From JBGOTP01 sp963717075 (GTDB lineage Bacteria; Acidobacteriota; Vicinamibacteria; Vicinamibacterales; CAVVIG01), in the NCBI GenBank assembly GCA_963717075.1, contig CAVQVI010000034.1, positions 496,001 to 560,000 on the forward strand: a DNA stretch of 64,000 nt, in the 5' to 3' direction. Of this stretch, positions 44,999 to 54,847 are shown in pieces. Within the stretch, counting starts at the first letter, position 1; every line of letters begins with the position of its first letter. The translations under genes and the position numbers were made by a program. The notes below the pieces were generated by a model. That model searched no databases. It was not told the DNA's origin and saw nothing but the letters and a program-made list of their open reading frames with translations.

Positions 44999-46273
44999 AC
45001 GGAAGTAGTCGGGAAGCCCGGCTTTCGTTTCTCGCAATATTTCGACGATCGCATTGCGTTCAGCGAGAGGCAGCCGAGCGTAGGCCTTGTCGGTCTCTTT
45101 GCCGGATAGGACGCGCCAGAGCTGGTCATATACGGCGCCCTTCGCCATAGGTGGCAGCGCGTCGAACGCCTCCGTATAGATCATGTAGCTGCACCGGTAT
45201 CGGAACAGCCGCCGTTCGAGGTCCAGTTCTCGAAGCGAGCGCATGTTGCGATCGCGGGGGCCTCGTGCGGAGAACTCACGCGCAAACGCCGATGTGCCTC
45301 GGACGGCTGAGGGCAGGGGGGCTTCATCCACGAACAGGAAGTAGTCAACCAGCTCGCGGGCAGTATCGCGAAGGCCAGGCGACGGGTTGCCGGCCGATCC
45401 CGGTGGTCTGCCCTCGGTCGCGATGCGCGCCTCCCAACCGAGGCGCGTGAGCAGGTTGGTCGCGTGCGCCTGATGGTTGAGTATCAGCAGCGCGACGACG
45501 TCACTGTGAGGAGACAGGTACGCGGCCGAGTCGATCACGCCGGCCACCGACGTCAGCTTCGGGGCCACCGCCGCTCTGGTGTAGGACCGCGCCACGTGAG
45601 ACACCGGTACGTTTCCGAGATGGCGGGCTGGAACCTGGGCCCCGGTGACGTACCAACCGCCCCACCGATCTTCGATTGGCGTCCGGTGGTCCACAGGCCA
45701 GCCCTGCGCGTACTCGAATTTGTTGTCCGACAGCGGGAGCGTGCTCATGACGAAAATACCTGGCACGCCGCCCGTCTCTGTGCCGGCGTGACATTCGAGG
45801 CAGCGCGCTTCACGGACAAGCGCTGGTTGTGGCTGCGCCGCCTGGCGAAGCGTATAGAAGACGACGCCCTGGCTCGGATCCTGAGCGGCAACCTCGAGGA
45901 GGTTGGATCCCTGCACCCAACCGACGGCGACCCTATCGTTGAAGTACAACGCTCGCGGTCTCCGTTGAGTGATCTCGTCGGCCTGGAGGCTGGTTGGCGA
46001 GTACACGAGTGTCTGCGATGCAGGCGAGATGTCGAGGGCCGCCAGAAGCGACCGCAGATACCCCGTGGCGGTGTCGAAGGTCAGCTGAAGCTGTCTGGCC
46101 CGAAGCTTCTGATTCAGTGTGGCAACGGCATCAGAGGTGTCCCGTGTGGAGTACTGGATGGCAGCATGGTCCCGCGAGACCCTGGTGGTTGCGGCATCCT
46201 GCGCCAGGGTAAGGCCCAGAGGGCTCGCGACAACCGCGACGGCCACGAGCACAAATCCGGCAAAACGACGCAT
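44993..46273 (-). CDS. Secreted mono-heme protein
   Basis: The start at 46273 gives a 426-residue protein with a signal peptide (about 1-25, ending GLTLAQ). One c-type heme site, EARCLECHAGTETGG, lies near residue 165, so one heme c would be attached after export. The rest is mixed alpha/beta with LILNHQAHATNLLTRLGWEA as a likely helix, and matches no cytochrome family I recognise. The C-terminal part has YRCSYMIYTEAFDALPPMAK. A perfect TATAAT at 46286-46291 on the minus strand sits about 13 bases before the ATG, so the leader would be very short. A cupin gene is divergent. An electron-transfer or sensing role is possible. Confidence 0.7.
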   Translation of the reverse strand: MRRFAGFVLVAVAVVASPLGLTLAQDAATTRVSRDHAAIQYSTRDTSDAVATLNQKLRARQLQLTFDTATGYLRSLLAALDISPASQTLVYSPTSLQADEITQRRPRALYFNDRVAVGWVQGSNLLEVAAQDPSQGVVFYTLRQAAQPQPALVREARCLECHAGTETGGVPGIFVMSTLPLSDNKFEYAQGWPVDHRTPIEDRWGGWYVTGAQVPARHLGNVPVSHVARSYTRAAVAPKLTSVAGVIDSAAYLSPHSDVVALLILNHQAHATNLLTRLGWEARIATEGRPPGSAGNPSPGLRDTARELVDYFLFVDEAPLPSAVRGTSAFAREFSARGPRDRNMRSLRELDLERRLFRYRCSYMIYTEAFDALPPMAKGAVYDQLWRVLSGKETDKAYARLPLAERNAIVEILRETKAGLPDYFRP

Positions 46274-46285
46274 GCTACTGCGCGT

Positions 46286-46291
46286 ATTATA
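46286..46291 (-). promoter_or_regulatory. TATAAT box upstream of the mono-heme gene
   Basis: A perfect -10 box on the minus strand lies 13 bases before the ATG at 46273. The -35 is not obvious. If used, transcription would begin about six bases before the start codon. Confidence 0.35.
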
Positions 46292-46377
46292 TGTCCTCGG
46301 TCCTTCGAACCTGAGCCGTGAGAACTTGGGTTTCGACATCACCGCGCGCGAGAGACCGGTCTTCAACGGGAGGGGCT

Positions 46378-46842
46378 ATGCGGTCAAGAGCAAGATACTG
46401 GCTAGGTCCGGCGATCGCTGGCTGCTTCATCGTCGCAGCGAGCGTACGAACAGACGATGGTGTGGCGGCTCAGCAGCGGAAACGCGTGGTCACCACGCGC
46501 ATCTTCACCGGCAGTGACGGATTGACTCACGCTGAAGAGATCGACATCAAGCTCAAGCCCCGCGCCAGCGCTGGAGAAGTCTCGGAACCTGTCAAGGTGG
46601 CGGGACTCGAGTTTCGACGCACGCCGCCGAACTATTTCAGCGATTGGCACAGGGCACCACGGCGTCAGTACGTTGTGACACTCAGCGGCCGCGGCGAAGT
46701 CGAGTTGACGGACGGAAAGAAGATCCCGCTCGATCCTGGACACATTCTGCTTGCCGAGGACCTGACGGGGAAAGGCCACATTTCGCGTGGCGTTGGGACA
46801 GAAGACCGTATCTCACTACTCATCCATCTCGCCGAGCCATAG
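46378..46842 (+). CDS. Secreted cupin-domain protein
   Basis: A GGGAGG precedes the ATG at 46378. The 154-residue protein has a signal peptide (about 1-28) and a single cupin fold: NYFSDWHRAPRRQYVVTLSG, GEVELTDGKKIPLDPGHILL and LTGKGHISRGVGTEDRISLL. The metal-binding histidines of cupins could be the HRAP and the GHIS positions. Such proteins act as dioxygenases, isomerases or binding proteins. The gene begins 105 bases from the divergent mono-heme gene and ends 21 bases before the lipase-maturation-factor-like gene, with which it may be co-transcribed. The exact reaction is unknown. Confidence 0.75.
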   Translation: MRSRARYWLGPAIAGCFIVAASVRTDDGVAAQQRKRVVTTRIFTGSDGLTHAEEIDIKLKPRASAGEVSEPVKVAGLEFRRTPPNYFSDWHRAPRRQYVVTLSGRGEVELTDGKKIPLDPGHILLAEDLTGKGHISRGVGTEDRISLLIHLAEP

Positions 46843-46863
46843 CGTGAGGTCTGCAATCCGCCG

Positions 46864-48358
46864 TTGCGGGGACTGATCGGGGGACTCATGGGCCGTGCGC
46901 CAACGCGGCCCACCTACGCCGTCAGCAACTGGCTCTTCCTTCGCCTTCTGGGCATCGCCTATCTCTGCGCGTTCTGGTCTTTCGGGGTCCAGGTCCGCGG
47001 CCTGATTGGTCAGCAGGGCATCTTGCCGGCGCGGTTGTTCATGGCGACCGCCGCGCAATGGGCGGACGGGCGGGGACTCGGACTCTCGCGATTCTGGGAA
47101 CTCCCGACACTCTGTTGGTTCGGCACGAGCGATCAGGCGTTGCAGATGCTCTGCACGGCTGGCGTGGTGCTTGCCGTGTTGCTCGTGAGCGGCATCGCGT
47201 CGGCTGTGGTGCTGCCGCTGCTCTGGGTCCTGTACCTGTCTCTTTCGGTTGTCGGCCGCGACTTCTTGTCGTTCCAATGGGACACGCTCCTGCTGGAGAC
47301 CGGGTTCCTTGCCATCCTTGCCGCGCCGTTGACGCTCGTCGAGCGTCCGGGCGCCGACGAGCCACGGGCGGGTGCGCGGTGGCTTGTCTGGTGGCTGCTG
47401 TTTCGTCTCATGTTAGGCTCGGGCATCACGAAGCTTTCGAGCGGGGACCCCACCTGGTGGAGTCTGACGTCGCTCACGTTCCACTACGAGACGCAGCCTC
47501 TACCCACACCGCTCGCCTGGTACGCGCATCAGCTGCCGGCATGGTTCCACAAAGGGTCGACCGCAGTCGTGCTCGGCATCGAGCTCGTGATACCGTGGTT
47601 CATTCTCGGATCGTGTCGCCTGCGGAGAAGCGCGTGCGGTGCCTTCGTGCTACTGCAGGCGTTGATTGCCCTCACAGGTAACTACGCCTTCTTCAATTTC
47701 CTGACCGTCGCACTCTCGCTCACTCTTCTGGACGACGCGATGCTTCGATCGCTGTGGCGTCCGCGTGGCAGAGCGGACGCCTCCCGGCGCAGGTGGCCGT
47801 CATGGGTCGTGGCGATGGTTGCCGTCGTGGTGGTAGGGGCTTCGTGGTCGACGCTCATGATCCAGGCTGGACTGCAGATCCCTGGCGCGGCCCTCGCTCG
47901 CGCCTCTGCGCCAAGCCGTCGCGCCATTTCGCAGCGTGAACGTGTACGGACTGTTTGCGGTCATGACGACCAGCCGTCCGGAGATCATCGTCGAGGGATC
48001 TGACGACGGGGCGGCGTGGCGCGCGTATGCGTTCAAGTACAAGCCAGGCGATCTTGCACGGCGGCCCATGTGGGTGGCGCCGCATCAGCCGCGACTCGAT
48101 TGGCAGATGTGGTTCGCTGCGCTGAACGATGCGCGAGGGGAGCCGTGGTTCCACAGCTTTTGCGAGCGATTGCTCGAGGGTTCACCAGCGGTCCTGGATC
48201 TGATGGCGAGCAATCCATTCCCCGAGAGGCCTCCGCGTTTCGTCCGGGGGACGCTCTACGAATATAAATTCACCGACTACACCGTTCATCGGAACAGCGG
48301 CACGTGGTGGTCTCGTGAGTTCGTGGGCCAGTATTCGCAGCTTCCTGAGGCTCCCTGA
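46864..48358 (+). CDS. Lipase maturation factor-like membrane protein, frameshifted
   Basis: The N-terminal part has about eight hydrophobic segments (NWLFLRLLGIAYLCAFWSFG and WWLLFRLMLGSGITKLSSGD), as in DoxX/LMF1-like proteins. Near 47880-47895 the frame must change by one base; then the conserved C-terminal domain follows: FRSVNVYGLFAVMTTSRPE, GSDDGAAWRAYAFKYKPGDL and WVAPHQPRLDWQMWFAALND, to a stop at 48358. Lipase maturation factors help fold lipases in animals, and bacterial homologues are of unknown function, probably membrane-bound factors for exported proteins. Repaired length is about 497 residues. GTG or ATG start near 46864 has no strong ribosome site, but the overlap with a cupin gene upstream is small. 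Confidence 0.8.
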
Positions 48359-48399
48359 CATCTGAGCGAAGCCAGGTTGTCGCGGAAAGTCCTGGACCG

Positions 48400-48609
48400 G
48401 GCCGTCTCCGACGTCATTTGGCGGCCGCGGACATGGCGGACCGTGCCCCCCGCAGGGGACAAACCGCACAGGTACGTGTTCACGATCTACGCCATGAGCG
48501 TCGACAGGCTCGAGATGCCGGCCAACGCCTCGCCGGCGCTCGCCGGATTCACCATCAACGGCAGCAAGATGGCTACGGCCAGGCTTTCACCGCGCTGTTC
48601 GGCCGCTGA
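48400..48609 (+). pseudogene. Remnant of a PEBP/YbhB-like protein
   Basis: The C-terminal end of a phosphatidylethanolamine-binding-like protein is visible in pieces: VSD then GGRGHGGPCPP in one frame, PPAGDKPHRYVFTIYAMSVD and ASPALAGFTINGSKMATARL in another, and ALFGR before a stop at 48607-48609. The first ~100 residues of the family are missing and several frame changes are needed. The gene is therefore a decayed remnant, next to the LMF-like gene and convergent with the cytochrome gene at 48703. It has no likely function. Confidence 0.65.
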
Positions 48610-48702
48610 CCAGCCCCGCGTCGGTCTGTTTGGCCGCGGTGCGGGTGCCCCACGCCTGGCCGACAGGGAATCGGGTGTGCGGCGGGCGCGAGGGACGTTG
48701 AG

Positions 48703-49704
48703 CTATGGCGTTCGCGGCAGACATCGGGCTGCCTTGTTGGATGGGTCCGCGACGTTGACCTCGCGCCCCCTGGGAGTGTCGCGATAAGCCCGATGACAGT
48801 TTGCGCACGAATCTGAGAGCTGATTGGTGGCTTCTGACACGGCCTCCTGGTTCCTCGACTGCGACGCCTTGTACGCGGCTCGTCCGGCCTCTGCCAGTTC
48901 CAAGGAGTACTTGATCCAATCAGGGCGGTCCACCGGAACAGGTCTGCCGTTTTCGCAGCGGCGTCCGGGGGTCAACATGAGAGGCGCTGACTCGGCGACC
49001 GCGATTGCCGCGTAGTCGACCAACTCCCATGGGGAATAGATGCCGGCGCCCCAGTCGACCCAGGAAAACCCACCCGCCGGAGGCGAACCCGACGCACGTG
49101 CTGGCAGCGGAGCGCCCGGATCGTTGGTTTGCACGTTGAAAATCAAATTAGAGGTTGGGAAGAGCATGCCGCGCATTACGGCGGCCAAGTTCCCCGCCGG
49201 GGGGAACGTAGGAGCCTGCGCCGTGCCGGTCTTGCCCTGAAGAGCCGGGGGCTTTTGCGATCGCGTCATCGCCACTGCCTTTAGCGTCTCTTCGTTGGCG
49301 ACGAGCTCGGTCTTTCCGGCAGGAAACTTGCCGACCTTCAGCAGGTAGGCCACGATGTCGGCCGACTGCTGTGGCGTGAGCGTGCCTGCCTCATTCGCGG
49401 GCATCGTGTTTCGGATCTTGTTTGCGAGATCGGAGAGCGGCCCACCCCACAGATCGACGAACCCGTCCCCTGCAAGCGGGGGTGCGGCGCCACCCTGCAG
49501 CGCCACGCCATGACAGCCGGCGCAGCGCAGCTTGTAGATGTCCTGTCCGCGTGCGGCCTGGCTATCGGTGTAGACGCCGTCTTCTGCCGCAGCCGGCCGC
49601 TGCTGTGCGTACACTGCCGTCAACGGCGTGCCTGCCAGCATCCAGGCACACGCGCCCGCGGCAGAGATGGTGAAGAAACGTTGGCGATTGAGACTCGAGA
49701 ACAT
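48703..49704 (-). CDS. Secreted diheme cytochrome c
   Basis: The start at 49704 follows a GGAGG and gives a 333-residue protein with a signal peptide (about 1-32). The first heme site is KLRCAGCHGVALQG, in a class I cytochrome c domain (about 42-125, with NTMPAN for the axial methionine). The second site is DSCANCHRAYRD near the C-terminus, in a four-helix part resembling cytochrome c-prime (WIKYSLELAEAGRAAYK before it). The fusion suggests a carrier that accepts electrons from periplasmic dehydrogenases, perhaps the PQQ enzymes here. It sits 65 bases downstream of the MoxR operon on the same strand. The role is inferred. Confidence 0.85.
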   Translation of the reverse strand: MFSSLNRQRFFTISAAGACAWMLAGTPLTAVYAQQRPAAAEDGVYTDSQAARGQDIYKLRCAGCHGVALQGGAAPPLAGDGFVDLWGGPLSDLANKIRNTMPANEAGTLTPQQSADIVAYLLKVGKFPAGKTELVANEETLKAVAMTRSQKPPALQGKTGTAQAPTFPPAGNLAAVMRGMLFPTSNLIFNVQTNDPGAPLPARASGSPPAGGFSWVDWGAGIYSPWELVDYAAIAVAESAPLMLTPGRRCENGRPVPVDRPDWIKYSLELAEAGRAAYKASQSRNQEAVSEATNQLSDSCANCHRAYRDTPRGREVNVADPSNKAARCLPRTP

Positions 49705-49768
49705 TGGATCCTCCGCAACCGCGCTCGGCGTTCCTTTCACGCCAGCATGGCTAGGTCTGCTTCTGCGT

Positions 49769-50868
49769 TCACCGGATTGTGCCCGCCAAGACGAGCAGTG
49801 TGACGAGTGACAAGGCTGCGTGCCACGACAGCTCCGTCGGGTCGCGCAGCAACGCGGCACCCAGACAGAGTGCGAGCCCCGCGGCGAGTAGACAGTACCA
49901 GTGAAGGTCCTGGTGGCTCTCATCTGTCGAGATGACGGCGGCGCGGCGCCGGGTGCTCGAAATGATTCTGGATGCGATCTCGCGGTCGGACTGGCGACCG
50001 AGCTCGTAGTAATCGCCGCCGCCGGCGCGCGCGATCTCGTTCAATGAGTTGCGGTCGAGGACGGCACGGATCGGCGGCTCCGCGGGCTGGTTGGCCGATG
50101 GTGGAACGGGAATCAGGGCGCCGGCCGTCGTCCCCACTCCGACCACGAAGATCGTGGCACGTCGCCGTCGCACTTCCTCAATGGCGACTGCAACCTGTAC
50201 CGCTCCACGCCTGGCCGTCCGATATCACCACGAACGCTTTGGCGTTAGCTGGTCTTGCCGAACAGTTCCTCGTCCTTCTGGACGAGGTTCAGGCCCCAGT
50301 GAAGGCCTTCCTCGATGTTCGTGTCCCAGGTCGGATCGTCTTCCAGCCGGAACGGCGAGCGCTCGCTGAGGTGATCGAGGAAGAAGAACAGCGCGTTCGG
50401 GTCCTTGGTCAGGCGCACCTGCGGCGATGCGAGGTGCGCGAAGAGCGCCAGCGCGACGCGCTCGCCCTTCCAGCTCAGGGCCTCACCGAACATGCGCAGG
50501 AAATGCACGGCCCGACGCCATCGGTCCGGCGCCACGTCCGTGGCATACATCGACGCGGAGCCATCGAGCAGAACAACGAAATCTGCACCGCCGCGCTTCA
50601 CGGCGGAAATCCTCGCCTGCGGCCGCGCCAGGGCGAGGATGCAGAAGCTGGTGGCGAGGACCACCATCAGCCAGAACCCGAGATCGCCGATCCATGCGTA
50701 GCGAGCCCTCATGGGCAGAAGACGCGTACCTGCCGACTGGCGCACATCCACACGGCGTTGCACCAGGCGCCACAATCCCAGCATGAGCAGGGCCGCCGGA
50801 AGGATGAGCAGCCACAGATACAGGGGCTGAGCCGCGCTGACCGTCTTGAGGTCGAGTCCCGCCAGCAC
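49769..50868 (-). CDS. BatA/BatB-like VWA membrane protein, frameshifted
   Basis: The N-terminal part has two hydrophobic segments and a von Willebrand A domain with the metal site DGSASM (about residue 102), as in BatA/BatB proteins of the aerotolerance-type operons. The frame changes twice near 50188-50245; then AFVVISDGQAWSG and VAVAIEEVRRRRATIFVVGVG follow, and a final hydrophobic segment near the C-terminus. Repaired length is about 365 residues. The GTG at 50866-50868 begins one base after the stop of the gene upstream. It probably works with the MoxR ATPase and other VWA protein in this operon on envelope protein assembly. The frames are probably errors. Confidence 0.75.
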
Positions 50869-50869
50869 G

Positions 50870-51563
50870 TCAACCCTTGCGTTTGAGCGGCGCGGCTTTT
50901 CCGGCCTCTCCCTCAGTTGTCTTGCGCTCCTGGGCTTCGAGCGGAATGTAGACTTTGAAGTCCTTGGTGCTTTCCTGCTCGGCGCAGCGGCGCACCAGTG
51001 GTGCCATGCGGATTGCTCGCTTCCTCAGGCGCGATCGCCTTGCGACGGCCTTTGTCGACCTCGTTGCGAAGCCTCAGAAGGTATTCGTAGTTGTACGCGG
51101 CGTCCTCGTGGCGTGTGGCGTTCTTGAGGACCGTGAGGTACGCGCCGATGCCGGCATCCAGTGTCGCAAGCGTTGATGCCTGGTCTTTCGCCTGTGCGAT
51201 GCCCTGACGGTAGAGCCCGCTGGCGGTGAGAAACTGCAGCTCGACATTGTCTGCCGGGACACTGGCCAAGGGGTCGTCCTGGTTGCTGAGCAGGGGACCA
51301 TAGCGGCGCTGCCAATACTGCAGTGCCGCTTTTTTCGCGCGCAGTTCGTTCAGCGGTCGGGTACCGACCCGTGGGACATGGCTGGCGTACTCATAGTAGG
51401 GCTCCGCCTCGTTCAGCGCGTTCTCGAGCGCGCCGAAGTCCGAGTCGACGGCGAGCTTCTGCGCGTCAGCGATCTGGCGATCGAGAAGACCGGAGCCAAA
51501 GAAGACCGCAGCCACAACTGCGAGCACCAGCGATCCAACCAGGTAGCTAGCGATAGCTTTCAT
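50870..51563 (-). CDS. Membrane-anchored hypothetical protein of the MoxR operon, frameshifted
   Basis: The 230-residue protein begins with a hydrophobic anchor (ASYLVGSLVLAVVAAVFFGS) and continues as a mostly helical chain with YEYASHVPRVGTRPLNELRA and TLATLDAGIGAYLTVLKNAT, suggesting TPR-like helices. Near 50985 the frame shifts; after correction the end reads STKDFKVYIPLEAQERKT and closes with a TGA at 50870-50872. It lies between the two VWA genes, 27 bases from one and one base from the other. In related operons a TPR protein (BatE) sits here, so the role may be a scaffold. That match is from position only. Confidence 0.65.
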
Positions 51564-51590
51564 GCTGCCTCTTCTCCCTCGTCTTCTTCC

Positions 51591-52697
51591 TCAGGGGAAT
51601 GTGCTGAAGTACGGAAGCCCAAGCCTCAACGCGCCGGATGTGAGCCAGAGTCCGACAGCAATGAGCGCGTAACCAGAGAACCTCGGCCGTTGTGCCGTGT
51701 ACTCGCGAACGTTGATTTGTCCCGACGACAAGCGGTCGATTTCGTCCAGCGCCTTCAGGATCGCCGCTTCGTCGGGCGCCGCATAGAACCGCCCGCCAGT
51801 CTTGACCATCGCTGGCTGCCAGATCGCGTCCTGCTTGACGTCGCCGAATTTCATCTTGTGCGCGGTCCGAATCATGTACATCGGGATCTTGTTGCGCTGA
51901 GCTTCGCGCACCATGGTGTCGAGGTTCTGCCCTCTCAATGTCACCTGATCGTCGCGCCCGTCGGTGAAGATCAACATCAGATTTCCTGACGCGTTGAGGA
52001 AGTCGAATGTCTTGAAGAGCGCCGTTCCTTGGTCGATTCCCTGAATGATGGTCGTGCCATAGTCAGGGAACCGGCCCCACTCCCGAGGAGCGCTCACCAG
52101 TTGCAGGCTGAGCAGGATGTTCTCGTAGTCGGTCGTAAAGGGCGTCACGACGTACGCTTCGTTGCCGAACTGAATCAGGGCAATCAGATCGTGATAGGGA
52201 CCGGACATCCGCTGCCGCATGAAGCGCTCGGCTCCGGCAACTGCCGTGAAGAATGTCGGCGCGCCCTGTGTCTTGAGTTGCTTCGTGTCGAAGGTCATCA
52301 CCATGCTCGTCGAGGCATCGACCAGCAGCGCAATGCGCCGGCCGAGGTACGAGACGTCATCTCGGGTGAAGGAGGTGAGCGGGTCAGCGAGGGCCACCGC
52401 GAAAAACGGCACGCCGGCCAGAAACAGGAAGAACGCCCCGTGTCGGCTGGACGCCAGTCTCGATCGGCGCACGACCGGCAGCAAGGCCGGCAACGCAACG
52501 TGCCGCCGGTGAAGCGCGCGCCATCCCACGTGCCGGGCAATCAAGAGCAGCGACGCCGTCGCCAGCAAGACCACGAATACCAGCATCGCGGTGCCGCTTT
52601 CGACGAAATGCAGGTCCGCCCACCGCAGTCGCATCCATTCGTCGAGCGTGCCGCGCAGCGTATCCAGAATCGGCGTCAGCGGGACCATACTGATCAT
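51591..52697 (-). CDS. BatA/BatB-like VWA membrane protein
   Basis: The ATG at 52695-52697 overlaps the stop of the gene upstream as ATGA, which supports this start over a longer one at 52742. The 368-residue protein has a hydrophobic anchor (about 38-58), a second one (about 88-105) and a von Willebrand A domain with the metal site DASTSM and further conserved TDGRDDQ. A final hydrophobic segment (about 345-363) ends the chain. Such proteins serve in Bat-type operons and are linked to aerotolerance and envelope stress. The intact reading frame contrasts with its neighbours. It is co-transcribed with the MoxR, DUF58 and BatD-like genes. Confidence 0.85.
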   Translation of the reverse strand: MISMVPLTPILDTLRGTLDEWMRLRWADLHFVESGTAMLVFVVLLATASLLLIARHVGWRALHRRHVALPALLPVVRRSRLASSRHGAFFLFLAGVPFFAVALADPLTSFTRDDVSYLGRRIALLVDASTSMVMTFDTKQLKTQGAPTFFTAVAGAERFMRQRMSGPYHDLIALIQFGNEAYVVTPFTTDYENILLSLQLVSAPREWGRFPDYGTTIIQGIDQGTALFKTFDFLNASGNLMLIFTDGRDDQVTLRGQNLDTMVREAQRNKIPMYMIRTAHKMKFGDVKQDAIWQPAMVKTGGRFYAAPDEAAILKALDEIDRLSSGQINVREYTAQRPRFSGYALIAVGLWLTSGALRLGLPYFSTFP

Positions 52698-53922
52698 TTG
52701 ATCGACGTGGTTGTCTCCGGTCCACGACGGCGGCCCGGCCACCAGGATCTGGCGTAGAGCCGGTTGACGGCGTCCTCCCCGCGCGTCAGCGCCGTTTCCA
52801 GCGCCGCGGCATCGATCTGCTGGCTGCGCCCGTACCGTGCCACGCTGAAAACGCGGAGCGAATCGCCGATCGCTTCGAGATCCGACGCGTCACGGGCGTC
52901 CGCACGCGCCTCGTGAGCGGCCAGGTGACGGCTCACCGCCTCCGCGCTTGCGGCCGCGGATACCACCACCAAACGACGCCGCAGGATGCCCGAGCGCAGC
53001 CGGATCTGCCCCTCGCGCAGCCGGGTGTCAGATGCGACCGCCGATTGCGCAAGAGGATGGCCCATGCCGATCGCCGCCGCAACGCGAAGGGGCGCAAGCG
53101 CGCGAGTGGCAAGCTCGGGGTTCCATCCTTCTCGGGCGACATCCTCTTTCACGTCGCGGGTCGCGCGCAGTGCGCCGCGCAACGCGGTACGTGGCATGAC
53201 GGCCATCATCTCCAGCGGCCGCTGAACGCGATACCGTCCGAAGGTGCGCACGGCAGCCAATCCGAACAGCAGGATGGCAAAGCCAGAGGCAGACGGCGGC
53301 CCCAACGAACTCGCTCGTGGCTCGAAAACGACGCGCCTCGATGGCCGCGAACGTATCGGGCCGTGCGTCACGGATGCCGGTGGCCTCCTTCGGGACGAGG
53401 GAGGCGACGCGCATCCGCAGCGGTGGCAGGCGGTAGGTATGCTCGCGCTCTTGGGTCTCTCCGGCGGTCGAGACGATGTTGTAGTTGATGCCGAGCGTGG
53501 GGATCGCGACGTCCTTCTCGAAAAACTCGCCGCCGAGGAGCCGCACCGTGTACTGGTACTGAAAGTAGCGCCACGGCGCGATCACGATATCCTCGTGGCG
53601 CACGCCGCCGACGACGTCGAACGGCGTCAGCGACAGCGCCGCCGGCTCGAGGTTGTCTCGATTCGTCACTGTCTTGATGGCGCTCGTGTCGACGAGACCG
53701 CAGGTCAGCGTGACCGTGAAATGCTCGCCGACCACCACAGACGTCGCCGAACTTCTCCACCAGCACTTGATCGGATCCACCGCGAGCTTGTCGGCGGCGC
53801 CCGGCGGTACTGGACGTGCAGCCGTCTGTGCCGTCTGTGCCCACAGGGGCGATTGCGATAGGCACGGCGCCGCTCACCACGGCGGCGATTACAAGGTGTT
53901 GAAGGGATAGGGTTCGCGTCAT
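52694..53922 (-). CDS. BatD-like protein, frameshifted twice
   Basis: From the ATG at 53922 a signal-like start (MTRTLSLQHLVIAAVVSGAV) reads into another frame near 53841-53849; the mature start is then AQTAQTAARPVPPGAADKLAV. The middle (WWRSSATSVVVGEHFTVTLT) is an Ig-like domain, as in BatD. A second shift near 53280 is needed to reach FAILLFGLAAVRTFGRYR (membrane segment) and an arginine-rich C-terminal part. Repaired length is about 409 residues. BatD-like proteins work with VWA and MoxR proteins in envelope maintenance. The 4-base ATGA overlap with the VWA gene downstream shows translational coupling. Each shift is by one base. Confidence 0.7.
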
Positions 53923-53929
53923 CGCCCGC

Positions 53930-54847
53930 TCATACCTTCCGAAGCCGCCTCTCTGCGAGGAAGCCAGCCAATGTGGTTTCCATCTCCCAGCGGTCGAGTC
54001 CAACAGTCACGACGTCGAGGTCGGCGTCGTGAGCAAGCCGTTGGATCTCCTTCTGCCACTCCGTGACGCGCTCGGCCAGCCGGCTGAATTCCCGCCGTGA
54101 AACGATGCGCGTAGCGCCGGTCTCGATATCGAATGTTCTGATCCACCCGGCCGACACATCGGCGAGCCGGTAGGCGAAACGCGCGTCGACCATCACGAGG
54201 AACACGTCATGCATCCCGTTCAGCAACGAGAGCTCGTGCAGCAGTCGCGAGGCGTCGGCAAAGAGGAAATCTGAAATGACGGGCACGAGCGATGTTTTTC
54301 GCAGCTGTCCGGTGATCGCCGTGGTGAGGTCCCGCTGCGCGCCCGCTGTTTGGGTCTGCCGCCGGTGCTGATACAGGTCGATGCAATAGAGCACATGCGG
54401 CTTGCCGACGCGCGGCCGTGCCGCGGCCAGCTGCTGGAACTGGTCGTCGAAGGTAATCAGCCCGAACAGGTCCTGGCAGAGCACCGAGGACAGACCGACG
54501 GCGGCGATGGCGCGCGCGATGGTGGCGGCGATCGGCGTGCGTTCCGCGCCGCACCGGGTCGACAGCGAGGCGTCGGCGACCGCGACGATCGTGGCGTTGC
54601 TGTCCTGCTCGAACTCGCGCGTGATCATCGGGCTGAAGTTGGTCAGCGACGACTGCGCCCAGTCGATGGAGGACGGCCGGTCGCCCGATTGCCAGTCCCG
54701 CAGCCCCACGAAGTTGAAGCCAGCGCCTTTGAATACGCTGGCATGGTCGCCAAGCGTGTACTCTTTCATGCGCTTGAGGATGTAGAGCTCGATCTCCGCG
54801 ATTTCCGACAGGCTGACCAGCGGTTCCGCAGTGGCAACTGACTTCAC
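53930..54847 (-). CDS. DUF58 protein of the MoxR operon
   Basis: The GTG at 54845-54847 overlaps the moxR stop by GTGA, which supports this start and implies coupled translation. The 305-residue protein carries DUF58 motifs: DWQSGDRPSSIDWAQSSLT, REFEQDSNATIVAVADASLS and a VWA-like core. DUF58 proteins are partners of MoxR ATPases; they are thought to recruit clients to the AAA+ ring. No membrane segment is seen. The last residues, LAGFLAERRLRKV, are ordinary. It precedes the BatD-like gene by 7 bases. The function is inferred from the operon. Confidence 0.88.
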   Translation of the reverse strand: MKSVATAEPLVSLSEIAEIELYILKRMKEYTLGDHASVFKGAGFNFVGLRDWQSGDRPSSIDWAQSSLTNFSPMITREFEQDSNATIVAVADASLSTRCGAERTPIAATIARAIAAVGLSSVLCQDLFGLITFDDQFQQLAAARPRVGKPHVLYCIDLYQHRRQTQTAGAQRDLTTAITGQLRKTSLVPVISDFLFADASRLLHELSLLNGMHDVFLVMVDARFAYRLADVSAGWIRTFDIETGATRIVSRREFSRLAERVTEWQKEIQRLAHDADLDVVTVGLDRWEMETTLAGFLAERRLRKV

